A stretch of DNA of 64,000 bases from Gentiana macrophylla (Eukaryota; Streptophyta; Magnoliopsida; Gentianales; Gentianaceae), in assembly GCA_026214975.1 (NCBI GenBank), contig CM047813.1, positions 35,373,871-35,437,870 of the forward strand, written 5' to 3'. Position 1 is the stretch's first letter. Every line of letters starts with the position of its first letter. The translations under genes and the position numbers were made by a program. This document shows, piece after piece, positions 10,913-21,906 of this stretch. The notes under the pieces were generated by a model that was given only the letters and a program-made list of their open reading frames with translations, made no database searches and was not told where the DNA came from.

Positions 10913-13900
10913 TCATTTCCTCGCCCGTTGCTTCGATTTCGAATCTAAATGATGAGATTTAAGCATTTTCTTTGAGGCCGCACCTGCACCTGCACCGCCA
11001 CCGCCACCTTCCTTAAACGGCATCCCCATGAGAGCTAGTAACTTGTGTGCTTCTGCATCGGAATTAGCTGTTGTCGCTATGCATACATACATCCCCCTTG
11101 CCTTAAAAAGAACATTAGAAGTCAACTCTGGGAACACACTCTCGTTAGGGAGCCCAAGTCTGCAATTTCCATGCCCATCAAAACTGTTTACATTCACACC
11201 TTGGAAATCCCATGCCATAGGGAGCCCCAAATTTATTAATCTGTCAAGAAACGAGTGCATAACCTGCCATTCAAATTTATTCCACAAGTCAATGTAAGTA
11301 ATGTTCTTATATGGTTCTCAGGATTAAGTTGATCATCATCCTCTTTTATTATCCGCGCAAAAATAGACACATCTCTTCCCCGTTGTTTCTTTGTATTACC
11401 TTGCATAGAGCTTAGAATATACTACGGTACTAAACGCATCTTGCAACCAGAAGCTCTCGATAAAAATGTCACAGGCTCTTTCTAAAAATCGATTTTCAGC
11501 ATGGTGCCACAATAATTTGGGTGTGATGCATTCAATTAGTCCCAAAGTTCAATTATCTAAAAGAATGACATCCAAATGTGCACTTTAAAACCAGAGCATC
11601 AGAGATTAAACAAGGTCAAAAGTGCAAAAGACCCGAGAATCAAATAAATTCCGTTAACTATAACTTGGTAATATTATTAAACATCTAGTAATAATATCAT
11701 TAACTTATATCTCTATTAGTAATCTTTATTTATCTTTCCTGAGTACCGTTTAGCACTTAATTTAGTTGGCTAAATTGTGTGTCTCAATGCCTTTATTAAC
11801 AGCTGTTGTATTAATGTGGTAGACAATCCCAACTACTCATTTATTACTCTTGTAAACTATTATATTAGAGCTCATACATCCTGTAATAATATATGAAAGA
11901 AAGCTAATTTGCTTCTTACCCTTCTTCTTTCTTCTCCTAAAAATCTACATGGTATCAAAACGCTGAATTCTTTTTAAGTAACTCTTCGTCTTTTTTCTTC
12001 CTATTCTTTCCACCTCTTTTTTCTTCCTAAAATGACTGAATCTGAGACTATTTCTACAACTTCAGCAAGGCAGTCTCTATCAAAATCAATGGAGGATTTC
12101 AAAATCCGACCCTTCAGATTACCAGCAAAAAATTAAACGGTGACAACTATTTACAATGGGCTCAGTCTGTACGAATGTATGTCACTGGGCGTGGGAAAGT
12201 TGGCTATCTCACTAGCTCTGTCAAAGCTCCAGAAGATAAGGAGTCAGATGTATATCATACCTGGGAAACTGAGAATGCATCCATCATGTCATGGTTGATC
12301 AACTCTATGGATGATGAGATAGGACAAGTACACTTTGTTTCACCCTACTGCTAGATCATTCGGCAGAATGTGACTGAAACTTTAATCTGATAAAGGTAAC
12401 TTTGCTCAAGCATTTGGTGTTAAAACCAGTCTTAAAGAGATCAAACAAGGTACCTTAGATGTTGCTAAATACTACAACATGCGGAAGAAACTGTAGCAGG
12501 AGTATGACCAGCTGACCATCATTGAATGGGCTACATTTGGAGATTCGGGAAAATTTCAAAAACTGGTTGAGAAAGATAGGGTTTTTGACTTTTAAGTGGA
12601 TTGAACCCTATCTATGATGCTTCCAGAGAAAGAATCCTAGCACAAGTTCTTTTACCTATCATTCAAGAAGCTTTTGGAACCATTAGGAAAGAGGAAAGAG
12701 GAAAGCAGAAAAGGAGTGATGGGAGGCCTGTTGCCAACTCCAGGGGAGAACACTCTGCCCTAGTTGCTGCCAACTCGAATCTGCAATGGCAAGTGGCTAT
12801 CAAAAGTGAACCAACAGGAAGGTTGAGCGGAAGAACAACTACTTTTGTGATCACCGCAAAAAGAAAGGGGCACACTAGGGATAACTCATTGAAACCTCCT
12901 ATTTGCGTAAAACATGGATAATGAGAGGAAATAACACACGGGAGTTGGTTCCAACTCCAAGTGGTGTAAAGCCGATTGGATGTAAATGGGTATTCACCGT
13001 CGAACATAACTCTGATGGTACTATAAATACATATAAGGCCAGGCTTGTGGCAAGGGCTACTCACAAACTTCTGGCATTGGTTTTAATGAAACATCTGCCC
13101 CTGTTGCAAGGTTAAACACTATTAGGATACTGATATCCATTGCTGCTATTAACAACTGGGGTTTACACCAAATGGATGTAAAGAATGCTTTTCTAAATGG
13201 AGAGCTCAAAGAGGAAGTCTTTATGCATCCTCCTCATGGCTTAGAGTTTTGCCCAATCATGTCCGCAAACTGAAAAGATCCTTTTATGGACTTAAACAGT
13301 CCCCTGGAGCATGGTTTGACAGATTCTCTAAAGGTATGAAACAAGGAAGCTATTCACAAGGACAAGGAGATCACACCTTGTTCTTTAAACATACAAAGAC
13401 AGGGGGGGTCACTATCTTAATTGTGTATGTTGATGACATTGTCATCACTGGAAACTCTGATCATGAAATCAATTGTCTCAAGGACTACCTAAAAAGGGAG
13501 TTTGAAATAAAAGACCTTGGTCCCTAAAAAAATTTCATAGGAATAGAGGTTGCTAGATCCAAGCATGGCATCCTCCTAACCCAAATGAAGTATACCATGG
13601 ATCTGTTGGCTGAATGTGGTCTGATGGGGTGCAAACCTGCTGATACCCCAGTAGATAACATTGTTAAATTTGGAAAAGATGATGATGGTGATCCTGAGGA
13701 TCAAGAGAAGTTCCAAAGACTGGTTTGTAGATTAATTTGCCTATCTCACACTAGACCTGATATTTCTTTTGCTGTGAGCCAGATCAGTCCATTTATGCAC
13801 TCACCAAAGCAAATACACCTTAATGTTGCTATGAGGTTGCTGAGATTTCTCAAAGGGAGTCCTGGTTGTGGAATCTTATACAAGGCAGAAGGCACAAGCA

Positions 13901-15490
13901 AGGTTGAAGGTTATGTGGATGCAGATTGGGCTGGATCCATCAAAGATAGAAGATCTACTTCAGGATGGTGCATGTATGTGTTTGGTAATCTTGTCTCTTG
14001 GAGAAGCAAAAAAGCGATCGATGGTGGTGGAAATGCAAGCAGAGGTGAGTTTGTAACAATGACCTAAGGGATATGTGAGCTATTATGGATACAGAGGATG
14101 CTCAAGGAACTAAAGATACCTTTTCAGAACCCTATGAAGCTATTCAGTGACAGTCAGTCAGCTATTGACATAGCAAACAATCCAGTGCAACATGACAGAA
14201 CTAAGCACATAGAAATAGACAGACACTTCATCAAAGAAAAACAGGAGGATGGAAGTATCAGCATATCCTATTTACTACTGAAAGGAGACTAATCCAGACA
14301 CGCATACATAGAACAAAATGCAAGGATGGTAGGGCAACTCAAGTGTAAGACAAGACCTCCAATGGGATAATTCCAAAAAATAGTGTTTGCTTTCAACACA
14401 AATTGCATGTGGAAGGAAAGGTCCATTGAACCATTTGTTTAAGAATGAAGTATCTATATTATGCCCACTAGCAATATCCTCCTTTTGGCTCAGAGTTCAT
14501 GACTTTATGTATGCACAAAGAGACACGAACTACAGGAGAAACAAAGCAGTAAACCTGGAAGAGCAGATTTACAAGGAAATGGTAATTGATATTAAGAGAA
14601 GGGTTCTTTAACACAGTTCTTTTTTCCTGTTTGACTAACACCGCACCTCCCACACCCCGAAACCAAAAAGAACCAAAGTTCATCTCAAAGAAGTATCTCA
14701 ATGTCTGTTATTGTTCAATGTAAGCCACACCCGACGATATAAACTTCAATTGGAAGCACCGGGAATCCAAAAAAAATCAAAAGAACAGCCCAAGAATCAT
14801 ATATTTTTGGGTATTTGAAATATCAAAAACCAGCATTAGAGCACCATTGTCATACTTTAAAGCAATAAAATAAAAGATACTCACATTTCCTCTAAGAGTA
14901 ACAGAAATCCCTAGCGGCTGACCCTCTCTTATCTTCACCCTCGTTTTCACAGGCTTTTGCCCTGTAATAATAGCCAAATCATTCATAGCTGCGTTTAATC
15001 CCTTAGCATTCTGCACAGCTTCTCCTATTCCACAATTCACCACAACCTTATCTACCTTCGGAACCTGCACAAATTCAACCATACCAAATGCAACAACTAA
15101 CAATTTATCGGAGTCCCAACAGTATATCGGACAAATTAAGCATATAACATATAGCAACTGTAGAAATGTTATGAACAATCAAAATTCATGCAATGCAATA
15201 GATAAACTCTTAACATATTTGGCGGCCAGCGCCAGTGTATAAGCATAATTGTAAGGAAGAGGAAGTGAAAAACATCTTACCTGATGAATATTGGTATAGT
15301 TAAACGCTCCCATCAGCACAGGCCTGATTGTTTCGACCAGGGAAAGACATGAGATTGCCCTGACTGATAGACGATCAGAGAAAGACCTGAGATTGCCGCA
15401 GGATAATCTCACAGGGTAAACCGGAAAACGGCCGCAGTAAAGAGAAGCTGTTGAGTGCAGAAGCGCCGTTAGTGACGAGGACGATGGCAT
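10913..15490 (-). CDS. RPL5: Plastid ribosomal protein uL5c (nuclear gene), three exons, partly decayed
   Basis: The product would be the chloroplast large-subunit protein uL5, which binds 5S rRNA. Exon 1 (15490-15281) gives 70 residues starting [20 protein letters not shown], a Ser-rich plastid transit peptide, and ends YTNIHQ. Exon 2 (15064-14885) gives 60 residues beginning [20 protein letters not shown]. Exon 3 (11263-10913) begins [12 protein letters not shown] and ends KSKQRARK. All junctions are GT-AG and phase 0, so a 246-residue protein is still readable. Two oddities point to decay. About seven residues normally found between KTR and KIRE (the SIA.F block) are missing, and the family's conserved PR.RDF is here PMAWDF. 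Exon 1 also looks shorter than usual before YTNIHQ. Intron 2 (3.6 kb) holds a copia element, and a hAT nest begins 127 bp upstream of the ATG. It is either a weakly constrained paralogue or an early pseudogene; identity is secure, function is not. Confidence 0.85.
12031..12920 (+). pseudogene. Degenerate Ale copia gag
   Basis: The reading begins [14 protein letters not shown] and, after a frameshift, gives [20 protein letters not shown] (about 12130-12190) and [11 protein letters not shown], the N-terminal gag signature of the Ale/Retrofit lineage. [15 protein letters not shown] and a zinc-knuckle remnant (HTRDN) follow near 12610 and 12870. Stops interrupt it several times. It joins directly to RT sequence at about 12921. 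Confidence 0.82.
12921..14292 (+). pseudogene. Ale copia RT and RNase H, frame-broken
   Basis: [20 protein letters not shown] opens the RT at about 12970. [13 protein letters not shown] lies at about 13276, and the catalytic YVDD at 13426-13437 is intact. A stop after KDLGP near 13527 separates RT from the connection and RNase H segments, which read on from 13528 to about 14290 ([44 protein letters not shown]). The best-preserved stretch is 13585-14067, where only a few changes break the frame. Less degraded than the pol at 6785, so probably a younger insertion. Confidence 0.88.
14293..14884. other. Remainder of uL5c intron 2
   Basis: Non-coding intron sequence between the truncated copia and the exon 2 donor (minus-strand GTGAGTATC at 14884-14876). 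Short frames on both strands have no recognised domain. Confidence 0.6.
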
Positions 15491-15617
15491 TGGAGAAGTG
15501 GATAGCCGATGAACCGGGTTAGTTGAGGTATTCGAACGGTCTAAAGGTGAATGGCTGAGTATCGGAATAAATGCAGAATTTGCTGTTAATTACCGGAGTG
15601 CCCGTTGTGATCCAAAT
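15491..15617 (-). promoter_or_regulatory. Remaining proximal upstream region of the uL5c gene
   Basis: Only 127 bp separate the ATG at 15490 from the 8-bp target duplication of the hAT element (15610-15617). The original distal upstream DNA now continues at 35125. No clear TATA box is visible in the retained part; a promoter here is inferred from position. Confidence 0.5.
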
Positions 15618-16463
15618 TAGGGGTGAAATCGTCCGTTTCAACCGGTTTTTTTTTTTATTTTTAAAATCGACCTATTTAATACATTGTTTAGTTTTGAAAT
15701 CAATCTAAAACGGTTTTAAGACGTATACCATTTGTCTGTCCGGTTTGGTTCGACATAGTTCTGGCTTTTTACGGTTTTTTTTAACAATTAAATTTATTGA
15801 TAGGAAATCTCAAAATTTGTATCGGAACAATAAATGATAACGTATATAATACATTAATACTACTTCCTCTATTTTTTTTTTTCTAACGGTCACTTTTCAG
15901 AATTTGTCTTGTTTTTATTAATCTGTCATTTTACATAATCAATGCAACATTTATAATTTTTTTCCACCTTTACCCTTCAATTTAATTATAATATATAAAA
16001 ATGTATTTACATCTCCACTATAAAAAAATACATTCTCAATACAAAAAAATCCAAAAGTCAATTTGTCCCACTACTACTCATGCATATGTAACATCCCGAT
16101 TTTTCATAAAAGGGTAAAATAGTAATTGGATGTATTCACTACGAACTAATTATTATTTGTCTTTTATTTAATTAAAAAGAAGTAATTATAAGGAACAAAA
16201 TGATTTAGCTAATTAATTAATAGAATTAATTGTTGGCTATTTAAGGAAAATAATCCCAAAATTTCTCATATTTATTTCACGCAGCTTCTGATAAAAAAAA
16301 AGGGACAATTATCCAAAACGACGCATATTGGACTTAATTAGGCAAAAAGGACATCCAAAACAAACACTTAGTTATAAGGACAAAAAATAGATAGATAGAC
16401 CCAAATACCCTTAATGAAGAAAAAAAAATAAAAAAAATAAATAAAAGGTGAACAGGACGCTGA

Positions 16464-16640
16464 ATGTGTTTTGATTTCTTTTTATTTTTGATTTTTGGAA
16501 ACGGAAGCGGTAGTTGTTGTGTTTTATTTTTTTTTTTTTTTGGTTTTTTTTTTTTTTTTCCTTGGGACGTTCAATGTGAGGTTCTTTTATTTTATTTTAT
16601 TTTTTATTTTATTTATTTTATTTTTTGGACGGAGAAAGTT
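16464..16640. repeat. T-rich low-complexity tract
   Basis: Runs of T and TTTTA repeats dominate. The Phe-rich reading frames across it are composition artefacts. Confidence 0.9.
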
Positions 16641-16664
16641 GATTTTTTTCATCAATTATCGTGA

Positions 16665-16965
16665 TGTATTGACCATCCTAACGATGAAGCCACCGCGATC
16701 ATTGATCATCCCGATGTCTCGACCACCGCGATGATCGACAACCGCGATCATTGACCACCGCGATGGCGTGACCACCGTGACGTATTGACCACTGCGATGC
16801 CGTGACCATCGTGACGCATTGACCAACCCGGATGTAGTGATCACCGCGATACAGTGACAAAAATATTTGTAACGATTTATGGAGTGATATTTGATTTTTG
16901 CTAATCGGACTGGACCTATCGGGATGCAGTGATCACCGGGATGCAGTGACATTTGATGAAGCAAC
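16665..16965 (+). repeat. Degenerate GACCACCGCGATG repeat
   Basis: Units such as GACCACCGCGATG, GACCACCGTGACG and GACCAACCCGGATG recur every 18-30 bp in one orientation, including three ATGCAGTGA forms that link it to the next repeat block. A few more units reappear at 17380-17480. Confidence 0.8.
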
Positions 16966-17084
16966 ACCGTGATGACATTTGATATTTTTCCGACTTAATT
17001 TCATAAAATCGACTTCAAATGGCTATATCATTTGATATAAAACTACGATCAACATAAATCTTTCACCTTAATTCATATTTTTAT

Positions 17085-17390
17085 GCAGTGACATCGGCAA
17101 TCATATATGCAGTGATATCAACATTTTACGCAGTGACATCGGCAATCATATATGCGTGTTATCAACAGTTTATGCAGTGACATCGGCAATCAGATATGCA
17201 GTGACATCAACATTTTATGCAGTGACTTCAACATTTTATGCAGTGATATCAACATTTTACGCAGTGACATCGGCAATCATATATGCGTGACATCAACAAT
17301 TTATGCAGTGACATCGGCAATCAGATATGAATGACATCAACAATTTATGTAGTGACATCGGCAATCATATATGTAGAGACATCGTGATGA
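17085..17390 (+). repeat. Minisatellite, TGCAGTGACATCGGCAATCA family
   Basis: About a dozen ~20-24 bp units alternate between the forms TGCAGTGACATCGGCAATCA and TGCAGTGACATCAACATTTT. Some units have a T-for-C change or a TGCGTGACATC variant. Confidence 0.92.
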
Positions 17391-17567
17391 AGTGAAACCG
17401 CGATGCAGTATGGCCACCCCGATGCAGAGACACGCGATCACAGAGACCATCGAGATGTAGTGATCACCGGGATGCAATGACATTTGAGAAAACAACACCG
17501 TGATGACATTTGATATTTTTCCGACTTAATTTCATAAAATCAATTTATTTTCTTCATAAAATCGACT

Positions 17568-17775
17568 TCAAATGGTTATATCTTTTGATATAAAACTACG
17601 ATCAACATAAATCTTTCACCTTAATTCATATTTTTATGCAGTTACATCGGCAATCATATATGCAGTGATATCAACATTTTATGCAGTGACATCGGCAATC
17701 ATATATGCGTGACATCAACAATTTATGCAGTGACATCGGCAATCAGATATGCAGTGACATTAACATTTTATGCCA
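17568..17775 (+). repeat. Second block of the TGCAGTGACATC minisatellite with its leader
   Basis: Starts with a leader containing GATATAAAACTACGATCAAC and continues into minisatellite units. The same leader precedes the blocks at about 17008 and 18371, so leader plus array has been duplicated as one unit. Confidence 0.88.
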
Positions 17776-18050
17776 AATCATACACAAACCCACCATCAAC
17801 GTATATCTTTGCTTTCTTTGTTTCAAGGTGATGCATGTTAAACTAATTGATCATTATTACATCATGATCAACGGTGTCGATACATGATGTGGCATTCGTT
17901 GTGTCATAACGGTTGTGTCCGGTTCATTACTAAAAAAAAAGAAAGGAAAAAAAGAAAATTTACAAGAAATACATAAAATTTACAAGATTGAAAATGGCAA
18001 GCTGCCAAAAGTAGTAAGCATAATGTGCTTTGTTGATATCATTAGCTACC

Positions 18051-18165
18051 TAACCATGTTCTCCACCCCTGCTGCTAATTTTGTCAACTAAATTCAATAT
18101 AAGGGTTGCTAACCATGTTCTCCACCCCTGCTGTTAATTTTGTCAACTAAATCCAATATAAGTAG
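18051..18165. repeat. 59-bp tandem duplication
   Basis: Two nearly identical copies start TAACCATGTTCTCCACCCC at 18051 and 18110. Confidence 0.9.
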
Positions 18166-18370
18166 TAATCGAATACCTCGCAAGCTAATCAAGCCTCATT
18201 AAATAAATATTTAAATAATTATATTTTTTAAATTTATAATAAAATATTGTTTTTTATAATTCAAAAAGTATTATTCGAGTCGAGTAGTAGATGAGTCGAG
18301 CTCGATCTTGTTACATTTTATTAAAAAAACAAATGAATTCTAAGAAAATAATCAAGTTTACGAGCCGATT

Positions 18371-18630
18371 CGACTTCAAATGGTTATATCTTTTGATATA
18401 AAACTACGATCAACATAAATCTTTCACCTTAATTCATATTTTTATGCAGTTACATCGGCAATCATATATGCAGTGATATCAACATTTTATGCAGTGACAT
18501 CGGCAATCATATATGCGTGACATCAATAATTTATGCAGTGACATCGGCAATCAGATATGCAGTGACATTAACATTTTATGCAGTGACATTGGCATTTTAT
18601 GCAGTGACATCAACAATTTATGCACAAAAG
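18371..18630 (+). repeat. Third block of the TGCAGTGACATC minisatellite with its leader
   Basis: Almost identical to 17568-17775 over about 200 bp, then extended by two more units. The high identity indicates a recent segmental duplication inside the element. Confidence 0.88.
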
Positions 18631-19239
18631 TTTAAGTTTGATTCAAAGAAATGCGAGGATGTATTAATTCAAAAAATACTCAATAGCTTCCAAAAAATGA
18701 TACAAAGTAGAATAGTGCTATTACAAGATTATAGTAAACTCAAGACATTAAAAGATTACACAAAGCAAATTGATTTATGAAAATTACAAAGAATGATCAA
18801 ATCGATACAACATTAAAGACAGAGGATCAAGATCGAACTATCGGTGAAGATTCAAGAGAGATAATCGATTGAAACCAGTTATAACACCTGAATCTTACTA
18901 ATCAGTATACAATGTTCGAGACTTTAAAACTAATGCCTATTGCTATTATAGAGCATTCAACGTAAGATACAAAGCGGAGTTATCAATGGCAATGCAAAGC
19001 AAGACTCGGCAAGTAATCCCGAAAGTAGCGGTCACGACAAACAATAGCAGGATTTGCAAGTAGTAGAGGATTCACCAATTCACGGACTTGTAGACTCAAT
19101 ACACCACAAAGAAGGTCTTTCAAAAAAACAACAAAAGGATCGTGAGATTGATGGTGAGAATGGTGGGTGAGAAGGTGAGAATTGTCAATCGCGACCAATA
19201 ACCGACGGTGATTACTTATCGGACCCTAATCTGATCCTC

Positions 19240-19800
19240 CATCTTTTTCAACATTGTACCACCATTTTTTTCAAGCAGCTCATTTTTCCAATTGTTCTTC
19301 AATCTTTTGTATCATCAACTCCAATTGCTTCTCTTTCACATCCAATTCCTTCTCCCACATAGTCAGTTCTTTCCAATGGTTTTCATCAAGTCTTTGATCG
19401 ATTCAACATCCAAATCCTTCACTTCAACTCGAATTCCCTCTGCCTCTCAATCATTAATTTACCCAAGAAACAGCATGATCAGCAGGCATAACATCAATAA
19501 GAGCAGCAGGAACAGAGGCTTTAACATTTGCAAAGCAGCTTAATCCAGACTAATGATGAGCGAACCATTAAGAACATTAAGGTCCTGAACAACAGGAAGC
19601 TTCGAAGGAGCATCAATAATAGGAGGTAAAACAGGTACCTTATCAATGTAAGATGATGAGCAAAGAAGAAGAGCCAACAACTTTACAGCAGCGAAATCAA
19701 CTACCAAAAATTCTTTCTTGGAGGGTTTGGAACACTTCTTGAATACAGGAGCAAGGAATCAAGGAAATAAGTCAACAACATAAATCCTAGGAGCGTTTCC
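19240..19800 (-). other. Unrecognised minus-strand reading remnant in the MULE
   Basis: On the minus strand several open stretches (for example a segment reading FLVVDFAAVKLLALLL near 19680-19730) are interrupted by stops. Codon-like composition differs from the AT-rich surroundings, so a captured gene fragment is possible. I do not recognise the family. Confidence 0.25.
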
Positions 19801-20165
19801 TTCCACTATTCAAACATAATTTCTGATTCACTCCAATTATCAAAATTCAACTTAATTAGAAAAACCAAACAGAAAAATCCAATTATCAAAGAACTAATTA
19901 ACTAAGCTTCAACATAATGTGCCTACTCACTCCAATTATCAAAATTCAACTTAATTAGAAAAACCAAACAGAAAAATCCAAAATTTAGAAAAAAAATAAT
20001 CACAAAAACATTACTGTATCAAAAAAGAAAATTTTAATCATACTATTGCAGAATATCAACGGTCGTCGTCGTCGTCTTCTTCTTCTCTAGATTTCTTGTC
20101 CCCAACTCGGAGAATCAGCTGTCATCGGAGGCGAAGGAGGAGACGATGATGTAGGATCCCCATCG

Positions 20166-20372
20166 GTGATGGCGCCGGCGACGGAGATGGAGGCTTGTCG
20201 AAGAAAGATTCAGATGATGAGCAACAATAGAAGAAAGTCGGAGCCGGACCTTCTGCCTAGAGCATACGAGAACACGTGGAATATCGGGAGCGAAAGCTTA
20301 ACGGAAGCCATGAGATTTGCGACAATGGGGATGCGAAATGAAAAGTTGAACGAGAAAGAATGCAGAAATTAA
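20166..20372 (+). other. Unrecognised 68-residue open frame near the MULE right end
   Basis: Begins MAPATEMEACRRKIQMMSNN in a locally GC-richer stretch that follows GTCGTCGTCGTCTTCTTC repeats. It could be the start of a captured first exon, because exon-like 5' regions next to TIRs are common in gene-carrying MULEs. No domain and no downstream exon could be named. Confidence 0.25.
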
Positions 20373-21906
20373 ATGGGAATTGAATCTAATTAAAAGGGTA
20401 ATTTTGGGAAGGTCAATAAATTACGTCCTTATAACTAATGGTCTTTTAAATGTGTCCTAAGTGTCTAATTAAGTCCCAAAACAAGTCCTTATAAACAAAT
20501 AACACTAAAAGGGGAGGGGGAGTGAACGACGCAAGAAGAGGCGACGACGCAGAGAGGTTTTGAAAGGGAGAACTTAATATTCAACCGTGTGGCCTATCCG
20601 TTCATCTGTTCAAGATGCCGCAGGAGGGAAAAGTGATCACCACGACGATACACAACTTTGGAAAATAAAATATCCTTATTCCGTAAGTTTTCAGTTTAGC
20701 CCTAGTTTTTTGTAATCGTCGAGTTCGTTTCTTCAAAAATTCATATTTTTTAATCTGTAGCTCTGTTTCATAGCCATGAGTAGTCGAAACGATCGTCTTG
20801 GAGCGTAGATTGTTCTAAAAATATTTTTACAGGAAATAATCCAGGTAATTTTCTGTTCAAGCACTCTTTCATTCGGGATTTTCGAGAAAGATAGGATTTT
20901 TAGGTTTACTTGTTGTTTAATTAGGTTACAAGTTAAAGGCTTAGAAGTTCAGCGTTTTATTGAAGGTTTTGGATTGGTTTTGCTGATAATTAAGGTAAGA
21001 GGCTCTTCCTAATGAGTAATTATAGTTTTATAATGATAGGTTGATTTCCGGTGAGTTTTGGTGTTATTTGGTGATAATTGTGTTCTAAGCTATGTAATCC
21101 TTTGGTCTTGTAACATTAATTAAACCTTAACAAGCTTCGATTGAGCTTCCGATTCGTTTAGTTCCGGAACCGAATGCACTCTTAAAGGGAGTTGAAGTTC
21201 GGATCCGTCGGAAGAGCATGAAAGGGCTTGTGCTTTGATGAACTAGAGTTCATCAATGTCTGTGTAATTGTTAGGCCTTGTCCGTGTCTATTGGTCTAGG
21301 AAAGAGAGTAGTGTATGTGAGGGAGCTTACTTGAATACACTTAGGTGGCTAGTTAATACACAATAAAGTTACATACGTGGTAGTAAAAGATAAAACGTCA
21401 CCTATTCTCGGTTAGGCACTATTTCATATCGGCGATGTGATACGTTCATAAAAGGCGAACAACGCTACTGGCTCAAAAGGCTAAAGGGTATCGGAGGAAA
21501 TTCATTGAACGTATACGCATACCGGGGAAACCCCGGAGCTATCAGGTGCTAATCACGGTTAGTTAGCAAGTATATCTTCAGGCTGATGAACGCCATGCGT
21601 AGTGTCCTTGAGTGATGACGTAACCAAGATAAGTTAAGCTAGAAACGTATAGTCATGACATGTTGATGGACATGGAGTGAACCCTAGATTGAGTCGATCT
21701 CTCATAAAGATAACATAATAATAATGAAAAGAATCCTTTGTTGTAGAACTTAGTTATTCGTTAGCTTCTCACTTTTACTAAGTACTTTGTACTTACCTCA
21801 TTTGCATTTTCTTTTGTATGCATTGTGGGGGAGAAGACGAACATGTTGACCAAGCGTAGATGACGACTTTTGAGGACATTGATGCCTTGAAGATGCTTTT
21901 AGTTTA

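Larger units (their letters stand above)
11652..14292 (+). mobile_element. Ale/Retrofit-type copia, internally deleted and 3'-truncated, in uL5c intron 2
   Basis: A presumed 5' LTR (about 11652-11949, ending CTACA) is followed at once by TGGTATCAAAACGC, a Met-tRNA-type PBS common in this lineage. Then come gag and, after a deletion of the whole protease and integrase region near 12921, RT and RNase H. No 3' LTR is present, so sequence after about 14292 is taken as host intron. It lies antisense to the host gene. Without paired LTRs or a target duplication the left end is approximate. Confidence 0.8.
16285..20505. mobile_element. Mutator-like non-autonomous element with long degenerate inverted ends
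   Basis: Within the solo LTR the two ends are inverted repeats. The block TTAGTTATAAGGAC (16368-16381) pairs with GTCCTTATAACTAA (20425-20438), and GGACTTAATTAG (16330-16341) pairs with CTAATTAAGTCC (20465-20476). The spacing between the blocks is the same, 26 bp, on both sides. Long subterminal inverted repeats with no transposase suggest a MULE. I could not find a convincing 9-bp target duplication, so the ends are approximate. The interior is dominated by minisatellites, low-complexity T tracts and unrecognised reading frames. Confidence 0.65.

Noticed and set aside
12663..13064. 133-residue minus-strand open frame
   Set aside because: Antisense to Ale gag/RT, which reads clearly on the plus strand and spans the internal deletion.
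15862..16086. Second Stowaway MITE
   Set aside because: The left end looks similar (ACTTCCTCTATTTTTT) but no complementary right end or TA duplication was found before or after the solo-LTR insertion.
17085..18630. CRISPR-like array
   Set aside because: Repeats are degenerate, directly abutting and lack unique spacers of constant length; it is a plant minisatellite inside a transposon.
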